Assembly: GCA_002352665.1 (NCBI GenBank)
Contig: DEIV01000090.1
Coordinates: 1-16,656, forward strand
Direction: 5' to 3'
Source of the DNA: Flavobacteriaceae bacterium UBA2765
GTDB taxonomy: Bacteria; Bacteroidota; Bacteroidia; Flavobacteriales; Flavobacteriaceae
DNA: 16,656 nt
Shown: piece by piece, positions 1 through 7,985 of the stretch
Layout of the letters: each line of letters opens with the position of its first letter
How positions within the stretch are numbered: the first letter of the stretch is position 1
Program-made: the position numbers and the translations under genes
Notes under the pieces: model-generated
Database searches by the model: none
What the model was told of the DNA's origin: nothing
The model's input: the letters and a program-made list of their open reading frames with translations, nothing else

Positions 1-1965
1 TTTATGTAAAACAGCATCGCTTGGTTCTCCTTTATATTCCCATGCAGAAACATAAGCATAATCTTTATCGTTACGCAATGCTTCTCCTTTTTGTGGACCA
101 TCTTGCTCAACAGATTCTTCTCTAAAATGACCTCCACAAGATTCATTTCTATCCAAAGCATCCAAGGCAAATAATTCGCCTAACTCTAAGAAATCAGCAA
201 CTCTACCTGCTTTTTCTAATTCTTGATTGAATTCATTTAAATTGCCTGGTACTTTTACATTTTTCCAGAAATCTTCACGAATTTCCTTTATCTCAGCAAT
301 GGCCTCCTTTAAATGTTTTTCGTTACGAGCCATCCCTACCTTATCCCACATTACTTTTCCTAATTTTTTATGGAAGTAATCAACAGAATGTGTTCCTTTA
401 TTATTGATAAAGAAATCTAAACGCTCTTTTACCTCTTTTTCAACTTCATCAAACTCAGCAGTATCAGTTGGTATTGTTCCGGTACGGATATCATCCGATA
501 GATAATCACCAATCGTATAAGGTAATACAAAATAACCATCAGCCAACCCTTGCATTAATGCAGAGGCTCCTAATCTGTTAGCACCATGATCAGAGAAATT
601 AGCTTCTCCAATACAATACAATCCGGGTACCGTTGTCATTAAATTATAATCTACCCATACACCACCCATAGTATAGTGTGTGGCAGGATAAATCATCATT
701 GGTGTTTCATAAGGATTTTCAGCAATAATTTTTTCATACATCTGGAATAAATTTCCATATTTCTCTTCGATAATTGCTTGGCCTAATTTTATAATTTCTT
801 CTTTTGAAGGATTGTGAATTCCTTTTATTTTAGCTTGTTGAGTGCCATAACGTTCAAAAGCAGCAGCAAAATCTAAATATACAGCTTCACCTGTTGCGTT
901 TACACCATAACCAGCATCACAACGTTCTTTAGCAGCTCTTGAGGCAACATCACGTGGTACTAAATTACCAAATGCCGGATAACGACGTTCTAAATAATAG
1001 TCCCTATTTTCTTCGGCTATTTGGGTTGGTTTTAGCTTGCCTTCTTGAATAGCTTTCGCGTCTTCAAGATGTTTAGGTACCCAGATTCTACCATCATTCC
1101 GTAATGATTCTGACATCAATGTTAATTTAGACTGGTAATCACCAGAACGTGGTATACAAGTAGGATGAATTTGTGTATAGCATGGATTTGCAAAATAAGC
1201 ACCTTTTTTATGTATTTTCCAAGCCGCAGTGGCATTAGAACCCATAGCATTGGTAGATAAGAAATAAACATTTCCATAACCACCGGTTGCAACTACTACT
1301 GCATGAGCAGAGTGTCTTTCAATTTCACCCGTGATTAAATTACGAGCAATAATCCCTCGTGCTTTGCCATCAACTTTTACAACATCCAACATTTCATGAC
1401 GATTGTGCATTTCAATTTTACCACGGGCAATTTGTCTGTTCATTGCAGAATAGGCTCCTAATAATAATTGTTGACCGGTTTGCCCTTTTGCGTAAAAAGT
1501 TCTGGAAACTAATACACCACCAAAAGAACGATTATCCAATAAGCCACCATAATCGCGTGCAAAAGGAACTCCTTGTGCTACACATTGGTCAATAATATTA
1601 CCCGAAACCTCTGCCAAACGATATACGTTTGCCTCTCTTGAGCGATAATCACCACCTTTTACAGTGTCATAAAATAAACGATAATTCGAATCGCCATCAC
1701 CCATATAATTCTTAGCAGCATTTATTCCGCCTTGAGCGGCAATTGAATGTGCTCTACGAGGTGAATCCTGATAAGCAAATGCTTTTACATTATAGCCTAA
1801 TTCTGCCAAGGTTGCCGCAGCAGAACCTCCGGCAAGACCAGTACCAATAACGATAATATCTATATTACGCTTATTAGCAGGATTTACGAGGTCGATTTTA
1901 TCTTTATAGGTTGTCCATTTATCAGCAATAGGGCCTTTTGGGACTTTGGAATCTAATTTAGCCAT
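1..1965 (-). CDS. sdhA: Succinate dehydrogenase/fumarate reductase flavoprotein subunit, copy 1 (C-terminus cut by window edge)
   Basis: This is the FAD subunit of complex II, which oxidises succinate to fumarate (or the reverse) on the cytoplasmic side of the inner membrane. The frame is open for 655 codons from the ATG at 1965 to the window edge with no stop, so probably only the last dozen or so residues are missing. Visible motifs: dinucleotide-binding glycines near residues 41-47; RRAHSIAAQGG with His73, the expected covalent FAD attachment site; PRDVASR with the catalytic-type Arg338; HYTMGG with His430; and GANRLGAS. It starts 6 bases after sdhC ends, so the two are surely co-transcribed, and an sdhB is expected just left of the window. 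Compared with the second copy at 3543-5456 it has 21 more residues between the catalytic Arg and HxxMGG. SDH is more likely than FRD for the main copy in an aerobe, but sequence alone does not settle direction. Confidence 0.96.
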   Translation of the reverse strand, partial: MAKLDSKVPKGPIADKWTTYKDKIDLVNPANKRNIDIIVIGTGLAGGSAAATLAELGYNVKAFAYQDSPRRAHSIAAQGGINAAKNYMGDGDSNYRLFYDTVKGGDYRSREANVYRLAEVSGNIIDQCVAQGVPFARDYGGLLDNRSFGGVLVSRTFYAKGQTGQQLLLGAYSAMNRQIARGKIEMHNRHEMLDVVKVDGKARGIIARNLITGEIERHSAHAVVVATGGYGNVYFLSTNAMGSNATAAWKIHKKGAYFANPCYTQIHPTCIPRSGDYQSKLTLMSESLRNDGRIWVPKHLEDAKAIQEGKLKPTQIAEENRDYYLERRYPAFGNLVPRDVASRAAKERCDAGYGVNATGEAVYLDFAAAFERYGTQQAKIKGIHNPSKEEIIKLGQAIIEEKYGNLFQMYEKIIAENPYETPMMIYPATHYTMGGVWVDYNLMTTVPGLYCIGEANFSDHGANRLGASALMQGLADGYFVLPYTIGDYLSDDIRTGTIPTDTAEFDEVEKEVKERLDFFINNKGTHSVDYFHKKLGKVMWDKVGMARNEKHLKEAIAEIKEIREDFWKNVKVPGNLNEFNQELEKAGRVADFLELGELFALDALDRNESCGGHFREESVEQDGPQKGEALRNDKDYAYVSAWEYKGEPSDAVLHK

Positions 1966-1971
1966 AATATC

Positions 1972-2649
1972 TTAGTGATTGAAATGATGAAAAAGTGCAA
2001 TAAAAATAAATAATAATGGAATCATAATTGCGTATGCCTTAGTCCATATTTTAAAACTTTTGGTGTACTTATTGTTTAAGCCCATAGATTGGAATGCAGA
2101 TTGAAAACCGTGTAATAAGTGCAATGCTAAAAATACAAAGGCAATTACATAGGCTGCAACTCTTAGAGGGCTTTCAAATTTATGATGTAGCTCTTCGTAA
2201 TAACGAAAACCTTCGCCATCAGCTAATATTCCGGACATATCTCCTTGAACATATTTTGTGTTCAATTCCGGTATCCAAAAATCGATAAAGTGTAGCACTA
2301 TAAATGCTAAAATTGCCAATCCGCTATAGATCATATTTCTACTCATCCAAGTAGCATTTGCAGCACCATTGTTTTTAACATATTTTACACTTCGAGCACT
2401 TTTATTTTTTAATTCTAAAATAAAACCCATAACAAAGTGAAAAACTACGCCAAATATTAAAACGGGTTGCATAGCAAACTGAATTAGAGGATTGGTACCC
2501 ATAAAATGAGATGCTATATTAAAAGCATTTTCACTACACACAGATATGAGGTTTACGGTGACATGAATTAGTAAGAAAAAGATTAAAAATAATGCCGAAA
2601 GTGCCATAGCATATTTTTTGGCAAGCGATGAAGATAGAAATCCACTCAT
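1972..2649 (-). CDS. sdhC: Complex II cytochrome b558 membrane anchor, copy 1
   Basis: This is the single membrane-anchor subunit of a type B complex II, which holds two hemes b and passes electrons to or from menaquinone. The 225-residue protein has five hydrophobic helices (about residues 14-36, 57-79, 105-126, 162-182 and 203-222). Histidines at the expected heme positions are His29, His71, His120 and His180 (in HLLHG). FQSAFQSMG after helix 4 is typical of the family. It is the first gene of the leftward operon, just before sdhA, with a promoter-like box about 20 bases upstream. The Glu that precedes the last heme His by two residues in Wolinella fumarate reductase (recalled as Glu180 of FrdC) is Leu178 here. 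Confidence 0.95.
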   Translation of the reverse strand: MSGFLSSSLAKKYAMALSALFLIFFLLIHVTVNLISVCSENAFNIASHFMGTNPLIQFAMQPVLIFGVVFHFVMGFILELKNKSARSVKYVKNNGAANATWMSRNMIYSGLAILAFIVLHFIDFWIPELNTKYVQGDMSGILADGEGFRYYEELHHKFESPLRVAAYVIAFVFLALHLLHGFQSAFQSMGLNNKYTKSFKIWTKAYAIMIPLLFIFIALFHHFNH

Positions 2650-2671
2650 TTTTTTATTGATTTTTAAAAGC

Positions 2672-2679
2672 CAAATATA
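2672..2679 (-). promoter_or_regulatory. Promoter -7 box for leftward sdhCA operon
   Basis: Read on the minus strand the bases are TATATTTG, a perfect match to the Bacteroidetes -7 consensus TAnnTTTG. The box lies 22 bases upstream of the sdhC ATG, which predicts a short leader of about 17 bases. I see no clear TTG element at the usual -33 distance, so the assignment rests on the -7 box and position. Confidence 0.55.
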
Positions 2680-2775
2680 AACAATTGATTTTGAGATTTT
2701 AAATAAAATTTAAATTTAATGCTATAATTTAGACTGGTTATAAATGAGGTTCTTTTATACAGAATTATTTAGATT

Positions 2776-2789
2776 CTGATAAATGTCAT
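2776..2789 (+). promoter_or_regulatory. Candidate CRP/FNR-type operator in front of sdhC2
   Basis: The sequence CTGATAAATGTCAT contains TGA-N6-TCA, the core spacing shared by CRP and FNR family sites (TGTGA-N6-TCACA, TTGAT-N4-ATCAA). Its centre (2782.5) is about 42 bases before the transcription start predicted from the -7 box at 2812-2819. This is the classic position for an activator that contacts RNA polymerase at a promoter lacking a -33 element. Only six bases are fixed and the outer bases do not match either consensus, so chance is possible. Confidence 0.3.
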
Positions 2790-2795
2790 ACTTAT

Positions 2796-2810
2796 TAGCA
2801 TTCTAGCATT
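2796..2810 (+). repeat. Tandem 7-base direct repeat in sdhC2 promoter
   Basis: TAGCATT occurs twice, separated by one C, directly before the -7 box. The 8-base period and the location between the candidate operator and the -7 box make a regulatory role possible, but no known binding protein is suggested by the sequence. Confidence 0.5.
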
Positions 2811-2811
2811 T

Positions 2812-2819
2812 TAACTTTG
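2812..2819 (+). promoter_or_regulatory. Promoter -7 box for rightward sdhC2A2B2 operon
   Basis: TAACTTTG matches the Bacteroidetes -7 consensus TAnnTTTG exactly and lies 27 bases before the sdhC2 ATG, predicting a leader of about 20 bases. There is no TTG at the expected -33 distance, which would fit a promoter that depends on an activator. Confidence 0.6.
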
Positions 2820-2846
2820 TGAGATTAATATATAAAAATTAGCCAT

Positions 2847-3533
2847 ATGGCAATTAAAAAAGGGTTATTCAAAACATCTGTTGGTCGTAAAAACCTAATG
2901 GCTGTTACCGGACTTTTTATCGTTTTTTTTCTCATTATACACCTTATCGGAAATCTTATACTCATCATTCCTGATTCATTTTTTCCTATCGAATTTTGGA
3001 ATAATGTAGCAAACCAACACGATATGTATAATGCCTATTCACATTTCTTAGTGCATTTTTGGCCTATTACTATTGTAGCATGGGTCTTGTATGCTGCCAT
3101 TGCACTGCATATTATTGATGCCTTATTAATTACTTTAAACAATTGGAAGGCAAAAGGAGAAAAATATGCAGTCATAGACAACTCAACAAGCACTTGGATT
3201 TCTCGTAATATGGGTCTTATTGGAACGATAATAGGTATTTTTATTGTAATGCATATGGTGCAATTTTGGCTACAATATAAAGTGTTGAAAATAGAACATG
3301 ACCTGTACAATTTAGTTTTAGAAACTTTTAAGATTTGGTGGATGGTAGTGATTTACGAAATAGGTATTATCGCTTTAGGTTTTCATATAGTTCATGGTAT
3401 AGAAAGCGCACATCGCTCTTTAGGAATATATCCTAAAAAAATAATGCACATCATCAAATATATCGCACTGTATTTCGGTTTAGTTATGGCACTATTATAT
3501 GCTATTATTCCTATTATTCTTTACTTCAAATAA
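2847..3533 (+). CDS. sdhC: Complex II cytochrome b membrane anchor, copy 2
   Basis: This is a second type B complex II anchor of 228 residues, homologous to but clearly different from the leftward copy. Five hydrophobic helices are seen (about 17-42, 72-97, 122-143, 163-184 and 202-226). The heme-ligand histidines are conserved as His32, His88, His136 and His183 (in HIVHG), so a diheme cytochrome is expected. W-I/M-S-R-N-M before helix 3 is shared with copy 1. As in copy 1 there is no Glu two residues before the last heme His (Ile181). It is the first gene of the rightward operon, 9 bases before the flavoprotein gene. Electron acceptor or donor is inferred to be menaquinone. Confidence 0.93.
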   Translation: MAIKKGLFKTSVGRKNLMAVTGLFIVFFLIIHLIGNLILIIPDSFFPIEFWNNVANQHDMYNAYSHFLVHFWPITIVAWVLYAAIALHIIDALLITLNNWKAKGEKYAVIDNSTSTWISRNMGLIGTIIGIFIVMHMVQFWLQYKVLKIEHDLYNLVLETFKIWWMVVIYEIGIIALGFHIVHGIESAHRSLGIYPKKIMHIIKYIALYFGLVMALLYAIIPIILYFK

Positions 3534-3542
3534 AATATAATT

Positions 3543-5456
3543 ATGGCTCTTAACGCAAAAATTCCTGCAGGACCTCTAAAAGATAAATGGCAAAATTACC
3601 TTGCTAAAACCCGTATTGTTAATCCTGCAAATCGTAAAAAATTAGATGTAATAGTAGTTGGTGGAGGATTATCTGGTGGTGGAGCAGCAGCTTCCTTAGC
3701 AGAATTAGGCTATAATGTAAAAGTCTTCTTTTTTCAAGATTCTGCTCGACGTTCGCATTCTGTAGCGGCACAAGGAGGTGTCAACGCTGCAAAAAACTAT
3801 AAAAATGATGGCGATAATATATATCGTATGTTTTACGATACTATTAAAGGCGGTGATTTTAGATCACGTGAAGCAAATGTGTATAGAATGGCCGAGGTAT
3901 CAGTTGATCTGATAGATCATATGGTAGCACAAGGAGTGCCATTTGGACGTGAATATGGAGGATATTTAAGTAATCGTTCATTTGGCGGTGTACTGGTATC
4001 TCGGACTTTCTATGCTCGTGGTCAAACCGGACAACAGCTTTTATTAGCTACGTATCAAGCAATGATGAAACAGGTTAAAGTAGGCAAGCTAAAACAATAT
4101 AACAGACATGAGATTTTAGATATAGTTTTAGTTAACGGAAAAGCCCGAGGTATTATCGCTCGAAATTTGGATACAGGAGAAATATCACGTCATGCAGCAC
4201 ATGCGGTTGTGTTCGGAACTGGTGGTTTCGGTAAGATTTTTTACCTATCGACGTTAGCTATGAATTCAAATGGTTCAGCAAATTGGAGAGCTCATAAAAA
4301 AGGAGCTTATTTTGCAAATCCTTCATGGACACAGATTCATCCTACTGCTTTACCACAATCTGGAGAACATCAATCAAAATTAACATTGATGTCAGAATCA
4401 CTCCGTAATGATGGTAGAATATGGGTGCCAAAAAATAAAGATGAACAACGTAGTCCGGGAGATATTCCAGATGAAGATAGAGATTATTATTTAGAAAGGC
4501 GTTACCCTGCATTTGGTAACTTGGTTCCACGCGATGTTGCTTCTCGTGCGGCCAAAGAAAGAATGGACGCCGGTTATGGCGTTGGATCCTTGAAAAACGC
4601 TGTGTATCTTGATTTTAAAACGGCCATTGAGCGTTTAGGTGAAGATACTATTAAAGAGCGGTATGGAAATCTCTTTACTATGTATGAAAAAATTACCGCC
4701 ATAAATGCCTATAAAGAACCCATGAAAATATCGCCTGCCGCTCATTTTTCTATGGGAGGATTGTGGGTTGATTATGAATTACAAACAAGTATCCCCGGTT
4801 TATTTGCCGTAGGTGAAGCAAATTTTGCTGATCATGGAGCGAATCGTTTGGGTGCAAACTCTCTTTTACAAGCTTCGGTTGATGGAAACTTTATTTTACC
4901 AAATACCATTTCTAATTACTTGGCGGATGACATTCGAACAGGATCAATATCAACTGATACGCCCGAATTTGATGACGCTGAAAAAGCAGTAAAAGATCAA
5001 GTAGAAAAATTATTAGCTATTAAAGGGACGATGCCAGTAGATCAAATTCACCGACGTTTGGGAAAAATTATGTTTAAAGAAGTCGCGATGTCTCGAAACG
5101 AAAAGGGAATGATATGGGCAATTGAAGAAATAAGAAAACTTCGCAAAGAGTTTTGGGAAAATGCAGCAATTTCAGGAGATGAAAAAGGCCCTAATTCAGA
5201 ATTAGAAAAAGCAGGTCGTTTAGCAGACTATTTAGAGATTGCAGAATTGATGACTGTCGATGCTTTAAACAGAAAAGAAAGTTGTGGAGCACATTTCCGT
5301 GAAGATTACCAAACCGAAGATGGAGAAGCTATGAGAGATGATAAGAATTATATGTATTCTTCTGCTTGGGAATGGGAAAATGGAAAAGAATGGAAAGAAC
5401 ACAAAGAACCATTAGAATTCACTGAAGTTACACCAACTGTTCGTTCTTATAAATAA
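3543..5456 (+). CDS. sdhA: Succinate dehydrogenase/fumarate reductase flavoprotein subunit, copy 2
   Basis: This is the complete 637-residue catalytic FAD subunit of the second complex II. Motifs: GGGLSGGG near residues 40-47; RRSHSVAAQGG with His72 for covalent FAD; NPSWTQIHPT in the substrate region; PRDVASR with catalytic-type Arg330; HFSMGG with His401; and GANRLGANS. All residues expected for succinate/fumarate chemistry appear intact, so it should be active. It is shorter than copy 1, with 21 fewer residues between Arg330 and His401. Stretches such as GVGSLKNAVYLDF and SVDGNFILP recall the form I remember from actinobacteria, rather than the leftward copy. It sits 9 bases after sdhC2 and 8 bases before sdhB2. 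Whether it works as succinate dehydrogenase or fumarate reductase in the cell cannot be read from the sequence. Confidence 0.96.
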   Translation: MALNAKIPAGPLKDKWQNYLAKTRIVNPANRKKLDVIVVGGGLSGGGAAASLAELGYNVKVFFFQDSARRSHSVAAQGGVNAAKNYKNDGDNIYRMFYDTIKGGDFRSREANVYRMAEVSVDLIDHMVAQGVPFGREYGGYLSNRSFGGVLVSRTFYARGQTGQQLLLATYQAMMKQVKVGKLKQYNRHEILDIVLVNGKARGIIARNLDTGEISRHAAHAVVFGTGGFGKIFYLSTLAMNSNGSANWRAHKKGAYFANPSWTQIHPTALPQSGEHQSKLTLMSESLRNDGRIWVPKNKDEQRSPGDIPDEDRDYYLERRYPAFGNLVPRDVASRAAKERMDAGYGVGSLKNAVYLDFKTAIERLGEDTIKERYGNLFTMYEKITAINAYKEPMKISPAAHFSMGGLWVDYELQTSIPGLFAVGEANFADHGANRLGANSLLQASVDGNFILPNTISNYLADDIRTGSISTDTPEFDDAEKAVKDQVEKLLAIKGTMPVDQIHRRLGKIMFKEVAMSRNEKGMIWAIEEIRKLRKEFWENAAISGDEKGPNSELEKAGRLADYLEIAELMTVDALNRKESCGAHFREDYQTEDGEAMRDDKNYMYSSAWEWENGKEWKEHKEPLEFTEVTPTVRSYK

Positions 5457-5464
5457 TTTAGATT

Positions 5465-6214
5465 ATGAAACTCACACTTAAAATATGGCGACAAGATAAT
5501 GCCAAAACGAAGGGAAAACTAGTAAGCTATGATTTATCAGATCTCAGTTCGGATATGTCTTTTTTAGAAATGCTAGATGTTTTAAATGAGCAACTTGCCG
5601 TAAAAGGAGAAAGAGTTGTTGAGTTTGATCATGATTGCCGTGAAGGTATTTGTGGGCAATGTTCTCTAGTTATTAATGGGCAAGCTCATGGACCTGAAGG
5701 GCATTACACAACCTGCCAAACACATTTACGTTCATTTAAGGATGGTGAAACACTTTATGTTGAACCTTTTAGAGCAAATGCGTTTCCGGTTATTCGAGAT
5801 TTAAAAGTAGATCGTACTTCTATGGATCGTATTATTCAATCTGGTGGTTATATTTCTTCCTTTACGGGAATGGCTCCTGAAGCAAATTCAACACCTATTC
5901 ATCATGATATTGCTGAAAGTGCTTTTGATAGTGCCGCTTGTATCGGTTGTGGTGCCTGTGTTGCCACTTGTAAAAACTCCTCTGCCGCCTTGTTTGTTTC
6001 TGCTAAAGTTGGTCATTTAGCCAAATTACCTCAAGGTCAGGTTGAACGTATGGAGCGCGTAATAGCAATGGTCACGACTCATGATGATGAAGGTTTTGGT
6101 AGCTGTACTCATACCGGAGCTTGTGCTATGGTTTGCCCACAAGAAGTACAGTTATTAGATATTGCTCGCATGAATTTTGAATATAATCGAGCGGTTTGTC
6201 TTGTTAAAGATTAG
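5465..6214 (+). CDS. sdhB: Complex II iron-sulfur subunit, copy 2
   Basis: This subunit carries electrons from the flavin to the membrane hemes through three iron-sulfur clusters. In the 249-residue protein the [2Fe-2S] ligands are Cys58, Cys63, Cys66 and Cys84 (CREGICGQC then a Cys 18 residues later). The cysteines at 159, 162, 165 and 169 (CIGCGACVATC) plus 214, 220 and 224 (CTHTGACAMVC) supply the [4Fe-4S] and [3Fe-4S] clusters. The set of eleven cysteines is complete. It closes the rightward sdhC2-sdhA2-sdhB2 operon. The spacing from sdhA2 is 8 bases. No strong terminator follows in the 73 bases before the next gene. Confidence 0.96.
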   Translation: MKLTLKIWRQDNAKTKGKLVSYDLSDLSSDMSFLEMLDVLNEQLAVKGERVVEFDHDCREGICGQCSLVINGQAHGPEGHYTTCQTHLRSFKDGETLYVEPFRANAFPVIRDLKVDRTSMDRIIQSGGYISSFTGMAPEANSTPIHHDIAESAFDSAACIGCGACVATCKNSSAALFVSAKVGHLAKLPQGQVERMERVIAMVTTHDDEGFGSCTHTGACAMVCPQEVQLLDIARMNFEYNRAVCLVKD

Positions 6215-6287
6215 ATTTTCTTAATAAGACATAAATAGTAACAAATTTGACCATAATTATAGGTCTTCAAATATTAGAATTCTTGCT

Positions 6288-7922
6288 ATGATTTTGATAG
6301 TTAAAATATTAGCATTCCTACTCCTAATAACCCATTCTCTAGTTTTTAGTCAAAAGGATAATGGCTCTATTAATGCAATTTCAGATGAAATAACCCACGG
6401 TTCTAATCTGGAATTCATACCTGAGGTGTCAATATTTAAAAAATTTGAAAACAATATTTCCTTTCTTAATAAAAAGGTCTTAGAAACAGAGTATTTATCG
6501 GCTCAAATCGATACACTTTATAGTAATAACCTGATTAGGGAATCTGATGGCAAAAAAATAGAACAACACTACCTACAATTGCATAACTCTTTTCAGGATT
6601 TCACAGATTTTAATGTTAAAAAATTACATGAAATTTCAGAACGCTTAGTCGATAAAAAACCACTTAAAGGATGTGAAATTAGTTATTTGAACAAATCATT
6701 TTATACTTATAAAAAGTATGTTGAATGCAACAATATGATTCAAAAGAATAAAAAGGATAAATCTGTTAATTTATTACATCTTCAATTGAACCAATTAATT
6801 TTTTTTTATAAAAATTACTATAATAGTCTTGAAAATAAACAAATAAGAAGAGTATTAAATTCTGAAGATGTTGCGTATAAAATCGAAAAAAATGATTTAA
6901 AAAAAATTGCCCTCAAACAGTTGAGACGAAAAAATTACAAAACAATTCAAAAAGGTATCCATAGTAGTCAATTAAATCAAAAAAATGATCTAGTAATTGA
7001 TTCAATTCTCTATAATTCTATTAAAAATACAGCTTATAATAAAAGTTCTATAAGAAAGGACAAACGAAAAATTCGTCGTCTTTTTAACAAAGACAAAGCC
7101 CATAATTCCGGCAGAACAATTATCCATCAATTTAGTGGTTTAATGGGTAATTTTATGGGGTTATTCAAATTTAGAAAAGGATTTTTAAATAAAAATGATT
7201 CCATTCTTAATGAGATAAGTAATCGTCTTAAGCCTATGGATATCATTGGTGAAAAAACCAATTTTACATTGACTGATAAATTAATTATAGGTCATTTTAG
7301 TCATATTGCCATTTGGTTGGGCACACCCAAACAATTACAAGAATCAAATCTTTGGAACCATCCTTCAATTGTGCCCTTTCATAAATACATTAATGAAGGG
7401 TTTTGTATACTTGAAAACGATAGAAAAGGGACGCATTTAAAAAAACTTATTGACTTTTTAAATGTAGATGAATTGGCAATTATGCGAATTCAAGATTTTG
7501 AACAATTGTCTATTGATTACAAAACTGTAATCTATGAAAATGCTCTGGCACAATTAGGAAAAAAATATGATTTTAATTTCGATCTAGAAACCACTAATAA
7601 ATTGACATGTTCTGAATTGATTTACTATGTTTTCGGGTCAATACATTGGCCTAATGAACATTATTTTAACCGTGCTACCATTTCACCAGATAATATCCTA
7701 TCACTAACCTTATATAAAAATACACCAGCTTCTCTAATTTATTATGTTTCTGCAAAAAACAGAAAAACTATTTTTCAAAAATCACTACTAGAATTATCTA
7801 AAGATCTTGGTTATCAAAAAATAGATAATGCCTTTATACCATTCAATAAAAAATGTGACAAAGAAAGAAATAGAACGAAAAAGAAATGCACTTCTGCGAA
7901 CAGGATATTAGAATATCAATAA
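6288..7922 (+). CDS. Secreted protein with C-terminal YiiX/C92-type (permuted NlpC/P60) cysteine hydrolase domain
   Basis: The 544-residue protein begins with a signal peptide (hydrophobic residues 2-19, likely cut near FS|Q at 21-22), so it is exported. Residues about 50-310 are lysine- and asparagine-rich, predicted mostly helical, and match no domain I recognise. Residues about 315-490 look like the YiiX/YebB family of permuted papain-like hydrolases: KPMDIIGEKTNF at the domain start (usually a GDI/GDIL-type strand), SHIAIWLG with candidate catalytic His339, then GKKYDFNFDLET followed by LTCSELIYYVFG with candidate nucleophile Cys441. Family members act on amide or ester bonds in peptidoglycan or lipid substrates, but the substrate here is unknown. 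The tail after 520 is very basic with Cys523 and Cys534. It lies 73 bases after sdhB2 on the same strand, with no obvious functional link. Confidence 0.75.
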   Translation: MILIVKILAFLLLITHSLVFSQKDNGSINAISDEITHGSNLEFIPEVSIFKKFENNISFLNKKVLETEYLSAQIDTLYSNNLIRESDGKKIEQHYLQLHNSFQDFTDFNVKKLHEISERLVDKKPLKGCEISYLNKSFYTYKKYVECNNMIQKNKKDKSVNLLHLQLNQLIFFYKNYYNSLENKQIRRVLNSEDVAYKIEKNDLKKIALKQLRRKNYKTIQKGIHSSQLNQKNDLVIDSILYNSIKNTAYNKSSIRKDKRKIRRLFNKDKAHNSGRTIIHQFSGLMGNFMGLFKFRKGFLNKNDSILNEISNRLKPMDIIGEKTNFTLTDKLIIGHFSHIAIWLGTPKQLQESNLWNHPSIVPFHKYINEGFCILENDRKGTHLKKLIDFLNVDELAIMRIQDFEQLSIDYKTVIYENALAQLGKKYDFNFDLETTNKLTCSELIYYVFGSIHWPNEHYFNRATISPDNILSLTLYKNTPASLIYYVSAKNRKTIFQKSLLELSKDLGYQKIDNAFIPFNKKCDKERNRTKKKCTSANRILEYQ

Positions 7923-7932
7923 TTTAATTAAT

Positions 7933-7960
7933 TTTATTGAACTTTAACTCTTTCAATAAA
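7933..7960 (+). terminator. Weak A/T-rich hairpin after the C92-type hydrolase gene
   Basis: TTTATTGAA and TTCAATAAA form a 9-base-pair stem with a 10-base loop, starting 11 bases after the stop codon. The stem contains only one G-C pair and no run of T follows, so termination would be weak. Placement just after a gene is the main support. Confidence 0.3.
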
Positions 7961-7985
7961 GTATAAACTTACTTATATTTCACTA

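Noticed and set aside
1..3. sdhA without a stop codon, as if broken
   Set aside because: The frame is open to the very first base and the protein is only slightly shorter than the family, so this is the window edge, not a truncation.
1359..1595. Open frame of 78 codons on the plus strand inside leftward sdhA
   Set aside because: It is antisense to a strongly conserved flavoprotein sequence and its product shows no domain; it is a shadow.
2706..2717. Perfect 12-base palindrome AAATTTAAATTT in the sdh spacer
   Set aside because: It is made only of A and T in A+T-rich DNA, so it is expected by chance and not called as an operator.
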